Below, in pieces: positions 7,518-16,264 of a stretch of 24,010 nucleotides of DNA (positions within the stretch are counted from its first letter, which is position 1; every line of letters begins with the position of its first letter). The stretch covers positions 1-24,010 of the forward strand of contig JBCCGK010000146.1 of assembly GCA_039029315.1 (NCBI GenBank), given 5' to 3'. The translations under genes and the position numbers were made by a program. The notes beneath the pieces were generated by a model that saw only the letters and a list, made by a program, of their open reading frames with translations, was not told the origin of the DNA and did not search any database. The stretch is from JBCCCJ01 sp039029315. Its GTDB lineage: Bacteria > Bacteroidota > Bacteroidia > J057.

Positions 7518-8093
7518 TTAATTTCCCTGATACCGATCTTTTGCCTCTCTCATGCACTTCCACATACATCTGTGATACGCCTCGAAAGCTTTCTTCACTG
7601 TTCCTAAGGGAACGACCTTTTTAGAATTTCCGCTACCATTGGTGATGACCAATACTTGAAATCCTGCATGGCTTTTGATGAGATCTTTGCATTTCTCCTT
7701 ACAGCGCTTGGCAGCTTTTCTTCGAGGCGTGATAGATACGCCATTTCCATCAGGGATAATCAGATCAAGCGCGAACTCCCAAAAAGGAAGGGTTTCTGGT
7801 TTGGATGTTTGAATATTGATGTTTGGATTCCCGCTTCCATCATTTTTGACAGTTGCTTTTCCAAGTACAGTTCCATTCTTGTTGTTTTTGAGCAAAATGG
7901 CCACTTTCCCTTCAGTCTTTCTAACAGTAACTTCTGCTTCCTTGTTGCCGGAAGTCAAGACATAGGTGGATTGGGTGTAAGATTCTGTTTCGGTGACAAC
8001 GATGGCTGGTCCTTGTGCAAAGAGTTGTCCGAAGCCAAGGAGAACAGTTGCAACAAAAGCGACAATGAAACGGCTTGAGTGATTGATTTGCAT
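7518..8093 (-). CDS. Secreted protein of unknown function with two CxxxC motifs
   Basis: I do not recognise a family. The ATG at 8093 is preferred over an earlier in-frame start at 8138 because a good signal peptide begins there (MQINHSSRFIVAFVATVLLG, cleavage after FAQ near 27). The 191-residue product then has a beta-rich, Ser/Thr/Asn-rich middle (about 28-125). Its C-terminal part holds two basic helices with C131-x3-C135 (RCKEKC) and C176-x3-C180 (RCMWKC), separated by about 40 residues containing a possible beta hairpin. The four cysteines in paired x3 spacing could form two disulfides between helices, or bind a metal. Expected location is the periplasm or outside the cell. Flanking terminators on both sides imply a single-gene transcript. 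Confidence 0.7.
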   Translation of the reverse strand: MQINHSSRFIVAFVATVLLGFGQLFAQGPAIVVTETESYTQSTYVLTSGNKEAEVTVRKTEGKVAILLKNNKNGTVLGKATVKNDGSGNPNINIQTSKPETLPFWEFALDLIIPDGNGVSITPRRKAAKRCKEKCKDLIKSHAGFQVLVITNGSGNSKKVVPLGTVKKAFEAYHRCMWKCMREAKDRYQGN

Positions 8094-8174
8094 AACGTGT
8101 TTGTTATTAAGAGTTATGGTGTACCAGGAGGAATTCATTTTTCCTGACGTACATCTGGTAGTATCACTCAGCTG

Positions 8175-8195
8175 AAAAAGTGTAACACGCTTTTT
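8175..8195 (-). terminator. Terminator after the S9 peptidase gene
   Basis: AAAAAGTGT (8175-8183) pairs with ACGCTTTTT (8187-8195) across a 3-base loop, with one G-T wobble. On the minus strand the 3' arm supplies the T-run, 10 bp after the peptidase stop codon. Confidence 0.6.
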
Positions 8196-8204
8196 GAAAA
8201 AAAG

Positions 8205-10304
8205 TCACCTTTTTAATATTCGCTCAAAAAAATCTACACTGGCATCATAGGCAGAAACCCAATTCTTGTGCAATAGAAAACCGTGAACTTCATCTGGAAA
8301 AACAAGTTGTTCAATATCTACATGCCGTTTTCTCAATGCTTCTGCCAGATCTACGGTTTCGCTGAATGGAACATTTCTGTCATCATCTCCGTGGATCAAT
8401 AAGACAGGATCTTCCCAGCCATCGATGAAATACATTGGAGAGGATCGGTAGGCCAATTCTGCGGCTTCCTTTTGAGTTTCGGGTCGGTAGGAAGGGACAA
8501 AATTGCGAATGACCACATTCCAATCATGAACGCCATGAATGTCTACTCCTGCAGCAAATAATTCAGGGGCTCTGGCCAGACCAAGAGCTGTCAAAAACCC
8601 ACCATAAGAACCACCCCATAAGCCAATGCGCGCTGGATCTACCTCTTCCAGATTTTGGAGATACAGACCTGCCCCGACCACATCCTGATATTCACTTGCG
8701 CCTCTCGCTCCATAATTGAGAGCTTCACGGAATTCCATGCCATAGCCGATCCCACTTCGATAATTAACCGAGAGCACGACATACCCCTTGCTTGCCAACA
8801 ATTGGTTCAGAGCATAGGCATTGTGATAATAGCCCCTGTGGTGAAATCCCAAAAGCATCTGTCTGCGAGAGCCACCGTGAAAAAAAATCACAGCCGGATG
8901 TTGCTCTCCCACCCGATGCCTGGATGGCATGAATAATTGTCCATGAATTTGCATCCCGTCAGCGGCAGAAAAAATGATTGCTTCCGGCTCCACCAATTGA
9001 TCTGAAGGATATGCTTCATAACTTGTCTGATCTACCCTCTTTGTTTCAAGTGCGTCTGTCAGTACTGCTACATGTGCAGGTGTTTTGGGGCCTGAAGCCA
9101 GACAAATGGTTTGACCATTCGAGAGAGGAACAGGCGACCATTCAATTCCTTTGCCTGAACTGAGTTGTTTGGGAGATCCTCCTTGAACCTGAACCTTCCA
9201 AATGTGTTGCCTGTCGATATCTTCCTGATTCGATGAATAGAAGATATGACTTCCGTCCGAACTCATGGACACATACTGCACTTCAAATTCTCCTGGTGTC
9301 AGACATCTGATGTTGCCACCACCAGTTGGAAGAGCATACAAATGTGTCCAACCATCTCCTTCATAGGGAAAAATCAAGGCATTCCCCTTTCCCCAGAACA
9401 ATTGTTGAGGGGCCGTAATGGACCGAAAAACAGATCCTGGACCAGCTGGGCTTTGCCATATCCTCTTGGAGGTTCCATTTTGGATCTCAACATGATGGAT
9501 AGACCAGGGGATGCCTTCTCTTCTAGGCATAAATGGTAGATTCTTGGAACGAGGGAATCGCATAAATGCCAGTTCTGTCCCATCAGGAGACCAAACGGGA
9601 GAAGCATCTACATCTACACTGGGATCAATGTATTGGATTGAGTGATTTGCAAAATCGTAGATTCCAATAAAGGCGTGGTCTCCTCGATTGCTGACAAAAG
9701 CCAATTGATTCTTCTCAGAATTGGGATTCCAGCTGATTTCGGAGGCATTTCCTCTGATGTGAAAGAGTTGTTTGGGGGCTTCCTCTTGATTCAGGATCAG
9801 GGAAAATACCTTTCCTTGCCGAAGAAAAATAAGGGTTGATCCATCAGGAGACAGGATCGGTGCATACCCTGTAGCAAGCCATTCCTTCTGCCCTCCTTTG
9901 ACCGAAACTTTCCAGATTTCTCGTTTTGCACCATCTGGATGACTGACTGGATTGGGCAACTCTCCCCGGCTATTCGGTGCGCCCCCTCTTACATACAGGA
10001 GTTGCTTGCTATCTGGCGTGAAGACCAATTGGCTGATCTCTTGCCCATCATCTTCCTGGTAATCTGTTAGTGCTTTTGCTTGCTTGCTAAGGGATCTGGT
10101 GGAGGCAAGGTAGATGTTGCGGACGCCCTCCTCATTGTAGACCCAGGCAAATTGATTGCTAGTAGGAGAAGCTGTCAGATGTGTGGGAAATGGACTGCTG
10201 AGAATCTCTTCTACTGTTAGAGAGGATTGCGCATAAGTTGATTGGAGAACTCCTGCAATACATAGACTGATTGTTATGATTCGGTAGAATGGTGAAGCTT
10301 TCAT
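8205..10304 (-). CDS. S9 family peptidase (prolyl oligopeptidase / acylaminoacyl-peptidase type)
   Basis: 699 residues with a signal peptide (about 1-25, ending TYAQ), so periplasmic. Residues about 45-430 form a beta-propeller with WD40-like/TolB-like repeats (SPDGSTLIF, SPDGTELAFMR, SSDGSHIFYSS) that gates access to the active site. The C-terminal alpha/beta-hydrolase domain carries the catalytic triad: S566 in GGSYGG, D642 in HGDDDRNV and H674 in DEVHGF. Length and order are normal for the family. It would cleave small peptides, often after proline or from blocked N-termini; the exact specificity cannot be read. It is divergent from the sulfatase gene across 246 bp and has its own terminator. 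Confidence 0.92.
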   Translation of the reverse strand: MKASPFYRIITISLCIAGVLQSTYAQSSLTVEEILSSPFPTHLTASPTSNQFAWVYNEEGVRNIYLASTRSLSKQAKALTDYQEDDGQEISQLVFTPDSKQLLYVRGGAPNSRGELPNPVSHPDGAKREIWKVSVKGGQKEWLATGYAPILSPDGSTLIFLRQGKVFSLILNQEEAPKQLFHIRGNASEISWNPNSEKNQLAFVSNRGDHAFIGIYDFANHSIQYIDPSVDVDASPVWSPDGTELAFMRFPRSKNLPFMPRREGIPWSIHHVEIQNGTSKRIWQSPAGPGSVFRSITAPQQLFWGKGNALIFPYEGDGWTHLYALPTGGGNIRCLTPGEFEVQYVSMSSDGSHIFYSSNQEDIDRQHIWKVQVQGGSPKQLSSGKGIEWSPVPLSNGQTICLASGPKTPAHVAVLTDALETKRVDQTSYEAYPSDQLVEPEAIIFSAADGMQIHGQLFMPSRHRVGEQHPAVIFFHGGSRRQMLLGFHHRGYYHNAYALNQLLASKGYVVLSVNYRSGIGYGMEFREALNYGARGASEYQDVVGAGLYLQNLEEVDPARIGLWGGSYGGFLTALGLARAPELFAAGVDIHGVHDWNVVIRNFVPSYRPETQKEAAELAYRSSPMYFIDGWEDPVLLIHGDDDRNVPFSETVDLAEALRKRHVDIEQLVFPDEVHGFLLHKNWVSAYDASVDFFERILKR

Positions 10305-10550
10305 TTGCTTGGGGTTAGTCGGTAGAACTTGTATGAGAATGGATAGGATAGATAAAGATTATGACATCCGCAAGGGAAGTGATATCCTCGCTGTGGACGG
10401 AATTTTTTGAGAAAGGAGGAGAATAGGACTGGAGAAATTGGGAGTTGTCCTGGATGTTTTCTTCCATGGGAAAGATTGGGCAGACGAAGGACAGAAATTC
10501 TTCTTTTTTTCATCTTTTATCATAAATTGCTCTCAACCAATACTTGAACT
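10305..10550. other. Divergent intergenic region, no gene seen
   Basis: This 246-bp spacer separates the start codons of the S9 peptidase (minus) and sulfatase (plus). It should hold both promoters, but I see no exact TAnnTTTG box on either strand. A 70-codon minus-strand frame (10301-10513) has a composition unlike the neighbours and is not called. Confidence 0.5.
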
Positions 10551-12131
10551 ATGCGCTTCACAACTTCTCGACTGATACTCGTTGTTTTCCTCTGTGGACA
10601 GATATTTTCTGGCTGTCAGTCTACCAAACCCACCGTTACGCAGGACGATCGTCCCAATATCCTTCTCATCATGGCAGATGATATTGGCTATTCTGATCTA
10701 GGGTGTTATGGTTCTGAAATTCAAACCCCTAATCTGGATCATCTAGCTGAAAATGGGCTTCGCTTTCGGACCTTTTATAATATGGCCAAATGCAATCCGA
10801 CCCGCTCTTCATTGATTACAGGAAAATATGTTGGCAATGAACGGGCAACCTCCTTTGTGCCATTGCTGCGAGAGGCAGGCTACTCGGCCATCATGAGTGG
10901 CAAAGAGCATTTCGATGACTGGGTGCCCAAGGAGGCCTATTTCGCCAATACCTTTGAGAACTCGCTGACATTCTGGGCGACAACAGAATATTTTGTTCCT
11001 CCATCAGGGACATTTCAGCGTCCTTTTTTCCTGAATGGCGAGGAAATTGGGGCAGAAGATATTGAGGCGGAGCTTCTCCCGAAATACAAGACCGATTTTA
11101 TTACTGACTATGGGCTGAAATGGCTGGATGAGGTATTGAAAAGAGATCAGCCTTTCTTTTTTCTGCTTCCCTATCATGCGGCTCATTATCCCTTGCAGGC
11201 TCGACCTGAGGATATCGCCAAGTATAGAGGCACATACAAAAAAGGCTGGGACAAGATTCGACAAGAACGATTTGAGAGAATGAAAGAGATGGGAATTCTT
11301 CACTCTGATGTAACACTTTCACCGCCAGAAGACAACACCAATCAGTTTCGTGGCTATCCGGATGACTCTCATGAGATTCGCGCCAAATTCCAGACATATT
11401 ATCCCTGGGACTCCATGACGGAGGAAGAAAAGGACCAAAAGGATCTGGAAATGGCCGTGTTTGCCGCTATCATTGATCGCATGGACCAGAACATTGGTCG
11501 CGTATTGGCTCGATTGGATGATGCAGGCGAATTGGACAATACACTCATCATGTTCTTCACTGACAATGGGTCCTGTCCCTTCGATAGCAATGTAGACTTC
11601 AATGTGCCTCCCGGACCGACAGAGGGCTATCGATGTCTTGCACCGACCTGGGCCAATGTCGGCAATACCCCCTTCAGACTCTACAAACAGAACGGCCACG
11701 AAGGGGGGGCGAATACACATTTCATCGCGCATTGGCCACAAGTGATCCAGCCAGGGCAGATCACTGATCAGCTTGCCCATGTGGTGGATCTGTTTCCGAC
11801 CTTTTTGGAAGCGGCAGGCCTGGAATATCCTACCAAGCGCAATGGCCACCCCACACTCTCGCTTGACGGCCAATCGATGATGCCCATTTTTGAAGGCAAA
11901 GAACGCCCCGAGGCGGAATTCTATGTGTCTGGTCATACAGAGAAGTTCCGCATGTTCCGCAAGGGAAATTGGAAACTCGTTCGCCAAAACAAAGCCAATT
12001 GGGAATTGTATGATCTGGCAACAGATCGGACGGAAATGCATGATTTGGCCACTGCCCAGCCCGAGAAGTTGAAAGAGATGGTGGAGGCCTATGAGGGATA
12101 TCGACAGAAGTCGAAAGAGGAGTTGGAGTAA
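10551..12131 (+). CDS. Sulfatase (type I, formylglycine-dependent), predicted lipoprotein
   Basis: 526 residues. The lipoprotein signal ends in FSGC with C22 as the lipid-bearing residue, so it is membrane-anchored, facing the periplasm or outside. Sulfatase signatures are NILLIMADDIGYSDLGCYG at 36-54 (metal-binding D43, D44), CNPTR at 81-85 (C81 is the residue converted to formylglycine), GKEH near 112 and FTDNG near 340. It hydrolyses sulfate esters, probably on sugars; the substrate is not predictable from sequence. The stretch between the formylglycine motif and the GK-x-H motif is short for the family but carries no frame break. It needs a formylglycine-generating enzyme encoded outside this window. 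No terminator is seen, and the MITE lies 130 bp downstream. Confidence 0.92.
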   Translation: MRFTTSRLILVVFLCGQIFSGCQSTKPTVTQDDRPNILLIMADDIGYSDLGCYGSEIQTPNLDHLAENGLRFRTFYNMAKCNPTRSSLITGKYVGNERATSFVPLLREAGYSAIMSGKEHFDDWVPKEAYFANTFENSLTFWATTEYFVPPSGTFQRPFFLNGEEIGAEDIEAELLPKYKTDFITDYGLKWLDEVLKRDQPFFFLLPYHAAHYPLQARPEDIAKYRGTYKKGWDKIRQERFERMKEMGILHSDVTLSPPEDNTNQFRGYPDDSHEIRAKFQTYYPWDSMTEEEKDQKDLEMAVFAAIIDRMDQNIGRVLARLDDAGELDNTLIMFFTDNGSCPFDSNVDFNVPPGPTEGYRCLAPTWANVGNTPFRLYKQNGHEGGANTHFIAHWPQVIQPGQITDQLAHVVDLFPTFLEAAGLEYPTKRNGHPTLSLDGQSMMPIFEGKERPEAEFYVSGHTEKFRMFRKGNWKLVRQNKANWELYDLATDRTEMHDLATAQPEKLKEMVEAYEGYRQKSKEELE

Positions 12132-12261
12132 AAAATATATGAAATGAGGAAGACTTTTTATCCCAAGATTCAATTGTCGTTGATCTAATTAGGTAGACAT
12201 CAAGATCATGATCCTGGTAGAAAGAGAGACATGATTCAATCTGTCAAAGAAGAATAATGTA
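12132..12261. other. Non-coding spacer before MITE copy B
   Basis: The spacer is A/T-rich and contains a 10-bp palindrome GATCATGATC at 12203-12212. On the minus strand it would continue the gene remnant found on the other side of the MITE for about 25 codons, up to a TAA at 12189-12191, if the element were removed. Confidence 0.4.
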
Positions 12262-12428
12262 TTAGAGACTGTTTGAACATCTGTCACTTATTTTTTGTAT
12301 GCGTCTTTTTTCCTCATTCTGCGGCTTTGTTTGTTCTCATAGCACCACTATGAGAACAAAAAAGAGCCTTGCCTGAGAAAAAAATACACCATAAAAATTC
12401 TCAGAACAGATTCCTAAACAGTCTCTTA
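12262..12428. mobile_element. Palindromic MITE copy B, complete with target duplications
   Basis: The 161-bp element (12265-12425) has perfect 10-bp terminal inverted repeats, GAGACTGTTT and AAACAGTCTC, and is flanked on each side by TTA (12262-12264 and 12426-12428), a 3-bp target duplication. The two 78-bp arms (12265-12342 and 12348-12425) match at about 50 of 78 positions when one is reverse-complemented without gaps, so the whole element can fold into one long hairpin with a CACCA loop. The inner 12-bp stem (12331-12342 with 12348-12359) is perfect. There is no transposase. End sequence and TNA-type duplication suggest mobilisation by an IS5-family (IS1031/ISL2-like) transposase; that assignment is from memory of the family and is tentative. 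Confidence 0.88.
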
Positions 12429-12661
12429 AAAAGGGAATGTTCGTATAGGGACAATTGGTGCCTGAGGACAACATATTTGATTGTTGTATCCAAATAGTAA
12501 ATCTGGATGTCTCTTTGTTTGGCATCCGGTTTTCGATCAAGTGGATATGTATCCTGTACACTCTTGCTATATCTTCAACTGAATGTCCCAGGCTTGCCCA
12601 ATTGATTTCCAAGGTGATTTCTTCTGACACTTTTGCAGGAATAGCCAGCTTGCAGTACCTT
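12429..12661 (-). pseudogene. Unrecognised gene remnant interrupted by the MITE
   Basis: On the minus strand the frame is open after a TAG near 12670 and encodes a protein-like stretch (AIPAKVSEEITLEINW, then VEDIARVYRIHIHLIENR and SRFTIWIQQ). It has no ATG; the first possible start is a GTG at 12630. The frame runs into the MITE, which supplies about 29 foreign codons before a stop at 12337. Without the element and one TTA it would continue for about 25 codons to 12189. I cannot name the family. It is most likely the C-terminal remnant of a lost gene; it could also be chance coding in an intergenic region. Confidence 0.35.
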
Positions 12662-12722
12662 CGACCCTATTCCACTATTGTATAACGGATCAATTCACTA
12701 GATCAGAATTAAGCTTTTTCCG

Positions 12723-13763
12723 ATGAAACTACTCCCCTGGATTATCGCCATTTTTCTCCTGCTACCTGCATGCAAACAAGATCCTGCACAGGAAGAGAAC
12801 AGCCAACCTGCTACCAAACTCAAAGCTTTGATCCTGGATGGGCAGAACAACCATTACATCTGGCCCAAATCGACCATGATGATGAAGGATTATTTGGAAC
12901 AGACAGATCTGTTCGAGGTAGATATCCATCGAATGGATTCTGTATGGCTGGGGATCAAATACAATCAATCGCGGCCAGAAGGCTATACCTCTTTTATCCA
13001 GACATATCCGCTGGACTCGACAACTTATGGCATCTCCAAAGATCCTGTCAAAACATCCCGCTTTTCGATGGATTTCAGTCAGTATGACCTGATTGTGTCC
13101 AATTTGGGAGCATTTGCGGCTGAATGGCCCGAGGCAACACAGAGGCAATTTCAAACATATATTGGGAATGGAGGAGGGTTGGTCATCGTTCATGCTGCCA
13201 ACAATGCCTGGGGAGACTGGTCAGAATACAACAGCATGATTGGACTGGGAGCCTGGGGAGATCGGGATAGTAGCACAGGACCTTATGTATACTACAATGC
13301 CTCCGGTGAACTGGAAAAAGATCATTCGGCGGGCATATGTGGTTCTCATGGAGCAGAACATGAATTCATGATTACCACGCGAGATTCAGAACATCCCATC
13401 ATGAAAGGCCTGCCCACAGAATGGCTCCACACAAAAGATGAGTTGTATGAGCGTATGCGCGGCCCATTTGAGAATGCAACGATTCTGGCTACTGCCTATT
13501 CCGATGCGGAAGGGAATGCACCACCGTGGGACCCCTCAGTGAAGGGAATGGGGCAACATGTTCCCATGCTGATAGCCATCAACTATGGACAAGGACGAGT
13601 CTTTCACACCACACTGGGCCACTTTGATTACTCGATGGAATGCGCAGGCTTCATCACGACCTTGCAAAGAGGGGCCGAATGGGCTTCGACTGGAGCGGTA
13701 ACACAGGAAATTCCTGGAGATTTTCCTACCAGTACACAGACGGTCTCCAGACAGTGGGAGTGA
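12723..13763 (+). CDS. ThuA-domain lipoprotein (trehalose-utilisation family)
   Basis: 346 residues with a lipoprotein signal (LLLPAC, C17), so anchored on the periplasmic or outer face. Residues about 32-330 form a ThuA domain of the class I glutamine-amidotransferase-like fold: LILDGQNNH near 36-44, DLIVSNLGAFAAEWP near 121-135, GGGLVIVHAANNAWGDW near 149-165, HEFMITTRDSEHPIMKGLP near 215-233 and GRVFHTTLGH near 291-300. The classic amidotransferase nucleophile cysteine is not evident, as in other ThuA proteins. Members occur with sugar dehydrogenases and sugar isomerases, and work on keto-disaccharides has been proposed. The biochemical role here is unknown. A strong terminator follows. 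Confidence 0.88.
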   Translation: MKLLPWIIAIFLLLPACKQDPAQEENSQPATKLKALILDGQNNHYIWPKSTMMMKDYLEQTDLFEVDIHRMDSVWLGIKYNQSRPEGYTSFIQTYPLDSTTYGISKDPVKTSRFSMDFSQYDLIVSNLGAFAAEWPEATQRQFQTYIGNGGGLVIVHAANNAWGDWSEYNSMIGLGAWGDRDSSTGPYVYYNASGELEKDHSAGICGSHGAEHEFMITTRDSEHPIMKGLPTEWLHTKDELYERMRGPFENATILATAYSDAEGNAPPWDPSVKGMGQHVPMLIAINYGQGRVFHTTLGHFDYSMECAGFITTLQRGAEWASTGAVTQEIPGDFPTSTQTVSRQWE

Positions 13764-13793
13764 TAGGTCTGAATAAAACATCAGTCCTGCTAA

Positions 13794-13836
13794 CAATCAG
13801 GTGTCCCTTCCAGAAGAAGGGGCACCTGATTGTTTC
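13794..13836 (+). terminator. Strong rho-independent terminator after the ThuA gene
   Basis: A 16-bp stem (13794-13809 with 13817-13832) with one G-T wobble and a 7-base loop is followed by TTTCT, 30 bp past the ThuA stop codon. It shows that the upstream-extended frame of the next gene (open from 13830) is not its true start. Confidence 0.85.
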
Positions 13837-13940
13837 TAAGCATATATAGGCATTCCTTCAAATCCTTTCGTTTTGCCTGCGCTTTTTCTTTCAATCCACG
13901 CAAACAATCAAAGTACAGGAAAAAAAGAAGGAGGAGAACA

Positions 13941-13948
13941 TACATTTG
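13941..13948 (+). promoter_or_regulatory. Bacteroidota -7 promoter box
   Basis: TACATTTG matches TAnnTTTG exactly, 43 bp before the chosen ATG at 13992. It is consistent with a leader of about 35-40 bases. No clear -33 element is seen. Confidence 0.4.
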
Positions 13949-13991
13949 TATCAGACAACAATTTCTCATTTACCAACAAATCAAATACAGT

Positions 13992-16259
13992 ATGATCTCC
14001 CTCAGACACATCCTCCTATTGCTCGGACTGAGCCTTGTGATTGGTCGTGCTTTTGCCCAGGAAGAAATGGACAAAAGCCTGTCTCCTTATTTCTTTGTCT
14101 ATAGCGACAATCCCGAAACCGATGCGCTGCCCCTCAAAAGTACTCATGCAGATGTTTCTATCGCTGGTGTTATCGCAGATGTAACTGTCAGTCAGGTCTA
14201 CAAAAATGAAGGCAGTAATGCCCTGGAATGTAAATATGTATTCCCCGCTTCGACCAAAGCTGCAGTATATGGCCTGAAGATGACAATTGGTGATCGTACC
14301 ATCATCGCTGAGATTCGGGAAAAAAATCAGGCGCGTCAAGAATACCAACAAGCCAAACAACAAGGCAAGAGAGCCTCCCTGTTAGAACAAAGCCGGCCCA
14401 ATGTATTCGAAATGAATGTGGCCAACATCATGCCTGGTGATGTGATCAAGGTAGAGCTACAGTATACCGAGCACCTGGTTCCTACTGATGGAGTCTACCA
14501 ATTTGTCTATCCAACAGTTGTGGGACCGCGTTACTCTAATCAACTATTGGCCAGTGCTGCACCACAAGACCGATTTGTGGCAAGCCCTTATCAGAAAGCA
14601 GGAACGCTTCCCTCCTATGAAAGTGGGATCTCCATCGATATTCATGCCGGAATGCCCATCCAAAATATCCAGGTAGCTACCCATAACACCAATATCAGCT
14701 ATCCTGCGACCCATTCAGCCACCATAGAACTGGATGAATCAGAAACTCATGGCGGCAATCGCGATTATGTATTGGAATACAGCCTCAAAGGAAAAGAAAT
14801 CGAAAGCGGTTTGTTGTTGTATGAAGGAGAAAAAGAGAACTTTTTCCTCATGACTGTACAGCCCCCCAAGACGGTCGAACCCAAACATATTCCTCCCCGA
14901 GAGTACATTTTCATTGTTGACATCAGTGGCTCCATGAGAGGCTTTCCCCTGAACATTTCCAAAACCTTGTTGCGCAATCTGATTCTGAATCTCAGACCAA
15001 CAGACCGATTCAATGTCATGTTATTCGCTGGGAGCAGCCAGGTACTTTCCCCCCAATCACTTCCCGCAACAGAGGAAAATGTGGACCTTGCTGTTGGGAT
15101 GATCAACAGGCGTCAAGGTGGGGGAGGAACCCAATTGCTCCCAGCGATGCGCGAGGCCCTGGCTTTGCCAAGAACTGAAGGACTGTCTCGCTCGATGGTG
15201 ATTGTAACGGATGGCTATGTTTCCTGCGAGCCAGAAGCCTTTGATTTGGTTCGTAACAATTTGAACAAGAGTAATTTATTTCCCTTTGGTGTCGGCAGTA
15301 GCGTGAATCGGCACCTCATCGATGGTCTGGCAAATGTTGGCATGGGAGAACCTTTGATCATCCTGTCGCCAGAAGGGGCAGAGGAAAAAGCAGAAGCCTA
15401 TCGGCAGTATATCAATTCTCCTGTGCTGACGCAGGTAGAGGTCGATTTCAAAGGATTTGATGCCTATGATGTCGAGCCATTAACGGTTCCTGATGTGCTC
15501 GCCAATCGTCCAGTAGTTATTTTTGGGAAATATCGTGGCGAGGCCAGCGGAAGTATCTCCATCAAAGGATACGCAGGAGGTCGAAAAAAATACAAGCGAA
15601 CCTTTGAGGTAGCAGATGAGTCATCTTCCAATGCAAATTCAGCCCTTCGATACCTGTGGGCCAGAAAGCGTATCCAGCGATTGGACGATTATCAGAAACT
15701 CGATCCCAATGGAGTAGGCCAGGAGGTGGCCAAGGAGGTAACACAGTTGGGTCTGGATTACAATCTGCTAACCCAATACACCTCTTTTGTTGCCATTGAT
15801 GATCAAGTGGTGAATAAAGGGGGAGAATTACAGGCCGTCGCTCAACCGCTTCCCATTCCACAAGGCGTGGAGAATTCAGCAGTGGGCTTTGATCTGGCAA
15901 TCGGTGGAGTGAGTAATTCCCGTAAAAAAAGCATATCCAAGCCTAAGACAAGACTCAATATCCGCTATGAAGCGAATACATTCACCTTCACGAATCGAAT
16001 CGAACAGGCAGAACTGCTGAAAATAGAAATTGAGCGACAGGTGAGTATCCTGCCAGTTATTCACACAGCAGCGGCCAAGGTTCGATTCCGATTGACCAAA
16101 GATGGCAAATTGCAGGTATTGGGGATCAGTGGAAGACATTTGTCAGAAAAAGAAACAACTGAACTCAAGACAGTGATCGAATCCTGGTCCTTCTCTCATC
16201 TAGGCATACAAGCATCCATTGAGGGAGCCTTCACCATTTACCTGAAACCCGCAAAGTAA
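13992..16259 (+). CDS. VIT and von Willebrand factor A domain protein, secreted
   Basis: From the ATG at 13992 the product is 755 residues. This start gives a clean signal peptide (MISLRHILLLLGLSLVIGRA, cleavage after FAQ near 23), while the open frame back to 13830 begins inside a terminator. A VIT domain (about 40-170, with VSQVYKNEGSNALECKYVFP) precedes a vWA domain (about 304-480) whose MIDAS metal-binding motif DISGS is at 310-314. VIT-vWA proteins resemble inter-alpha-trypsin inhibitor heavy chains and act in protein-protein contacts at the cell surface; no enzyme activity is expected. The last 80 or so residues (KVRFRLTKDGKLQVLGISG ... ESWSF ... YLKP) resemble a TonB/AgmX-type C-terminal domain. 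The next gene starts 5 bp downstream and shares the transcript. Confidence 0.88.
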   Translation: MISLRHILLLLGLSLVIGRAFAQEEMDKSLSPYFFVYSDNPETDALPLKSTHADVSIAGVIADVTVSQVYKNEGSNALECKYVFPASTKAAVYGLKMTIGDRTIIAEIREKNQARQEYQQAKQQGKRASLLEQSRPNVFEMNVANIMPGDVIKVELQYTEHLVPTDGVYQFVYPTVVGPRYSNQLLASAAPQDRFVASPYQKAGTLPSYESGISIDIHAGMPIQNIQVATHNTNISYPATHSATIELDESETHGGNRDYVLEYSLKGKEIESGLLLYEGEKENFFLMTVQPPKTVEPKHIPPREYIFIVDISGSMRGFPLNISKTLLRNLILNLRPTDRFNVMLFAGSSQVLSPQSLPATEENVDLAVGMINRRQGGGGTQLLPAMREALALPRTEGLSRSMVIVTDGYVSCEPEAFDLVRNNLNKSNLFPFGVGSSVNRHLIDGLANVGMGEPLIILSPEGAEEKAEAYRQYINSPVLTQVEVDFKGFDAYDVEPLTVPDVLANRPVVIFGKYRGEASGSISIKGYAGGRKKYKRTFEVADESSSNANSALRYLWARKRIQRLDDYQKLDPNGVGQEVAKEVTQLGLDYNLLTQYTSFVAIDDQVVNKGGELQAVAQPLPIPQGVENSAVGFDLAIGGVSNSRKKSISKPKTRLNIRYEANTFTFTNRIEQAELLKIEIERQVSILPVIHTAAAKVRFRLTKDGKLQVLGISGRHLSEKETTELKTVIESWSFSHLGIQASIEGAFTIYLKPAK

Positions 16260-16264
16260 TACAA

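Noticed and set aside
10301..10513. 70-codon minus-strand frame before the S9 peptidase
   Set aside because: Composition and content are unlike real proteins of the window and it occupies a promoter region; no homology pattern was seen.
12455..12685. Plus-strand 76-codon frame in the MITE-flanking region
   Set aside because: It is antisense to the more protein-like minus-strand remnant and lacks a convincing start or family pattern.
13830..13991. 54-codon upstream extension of the VIT/vWA gene
   Set aside because: It starts inside the terminator of the ThuA gene, is rich in Arg/Lys and would hide the clean signal peptide starting at 13992.
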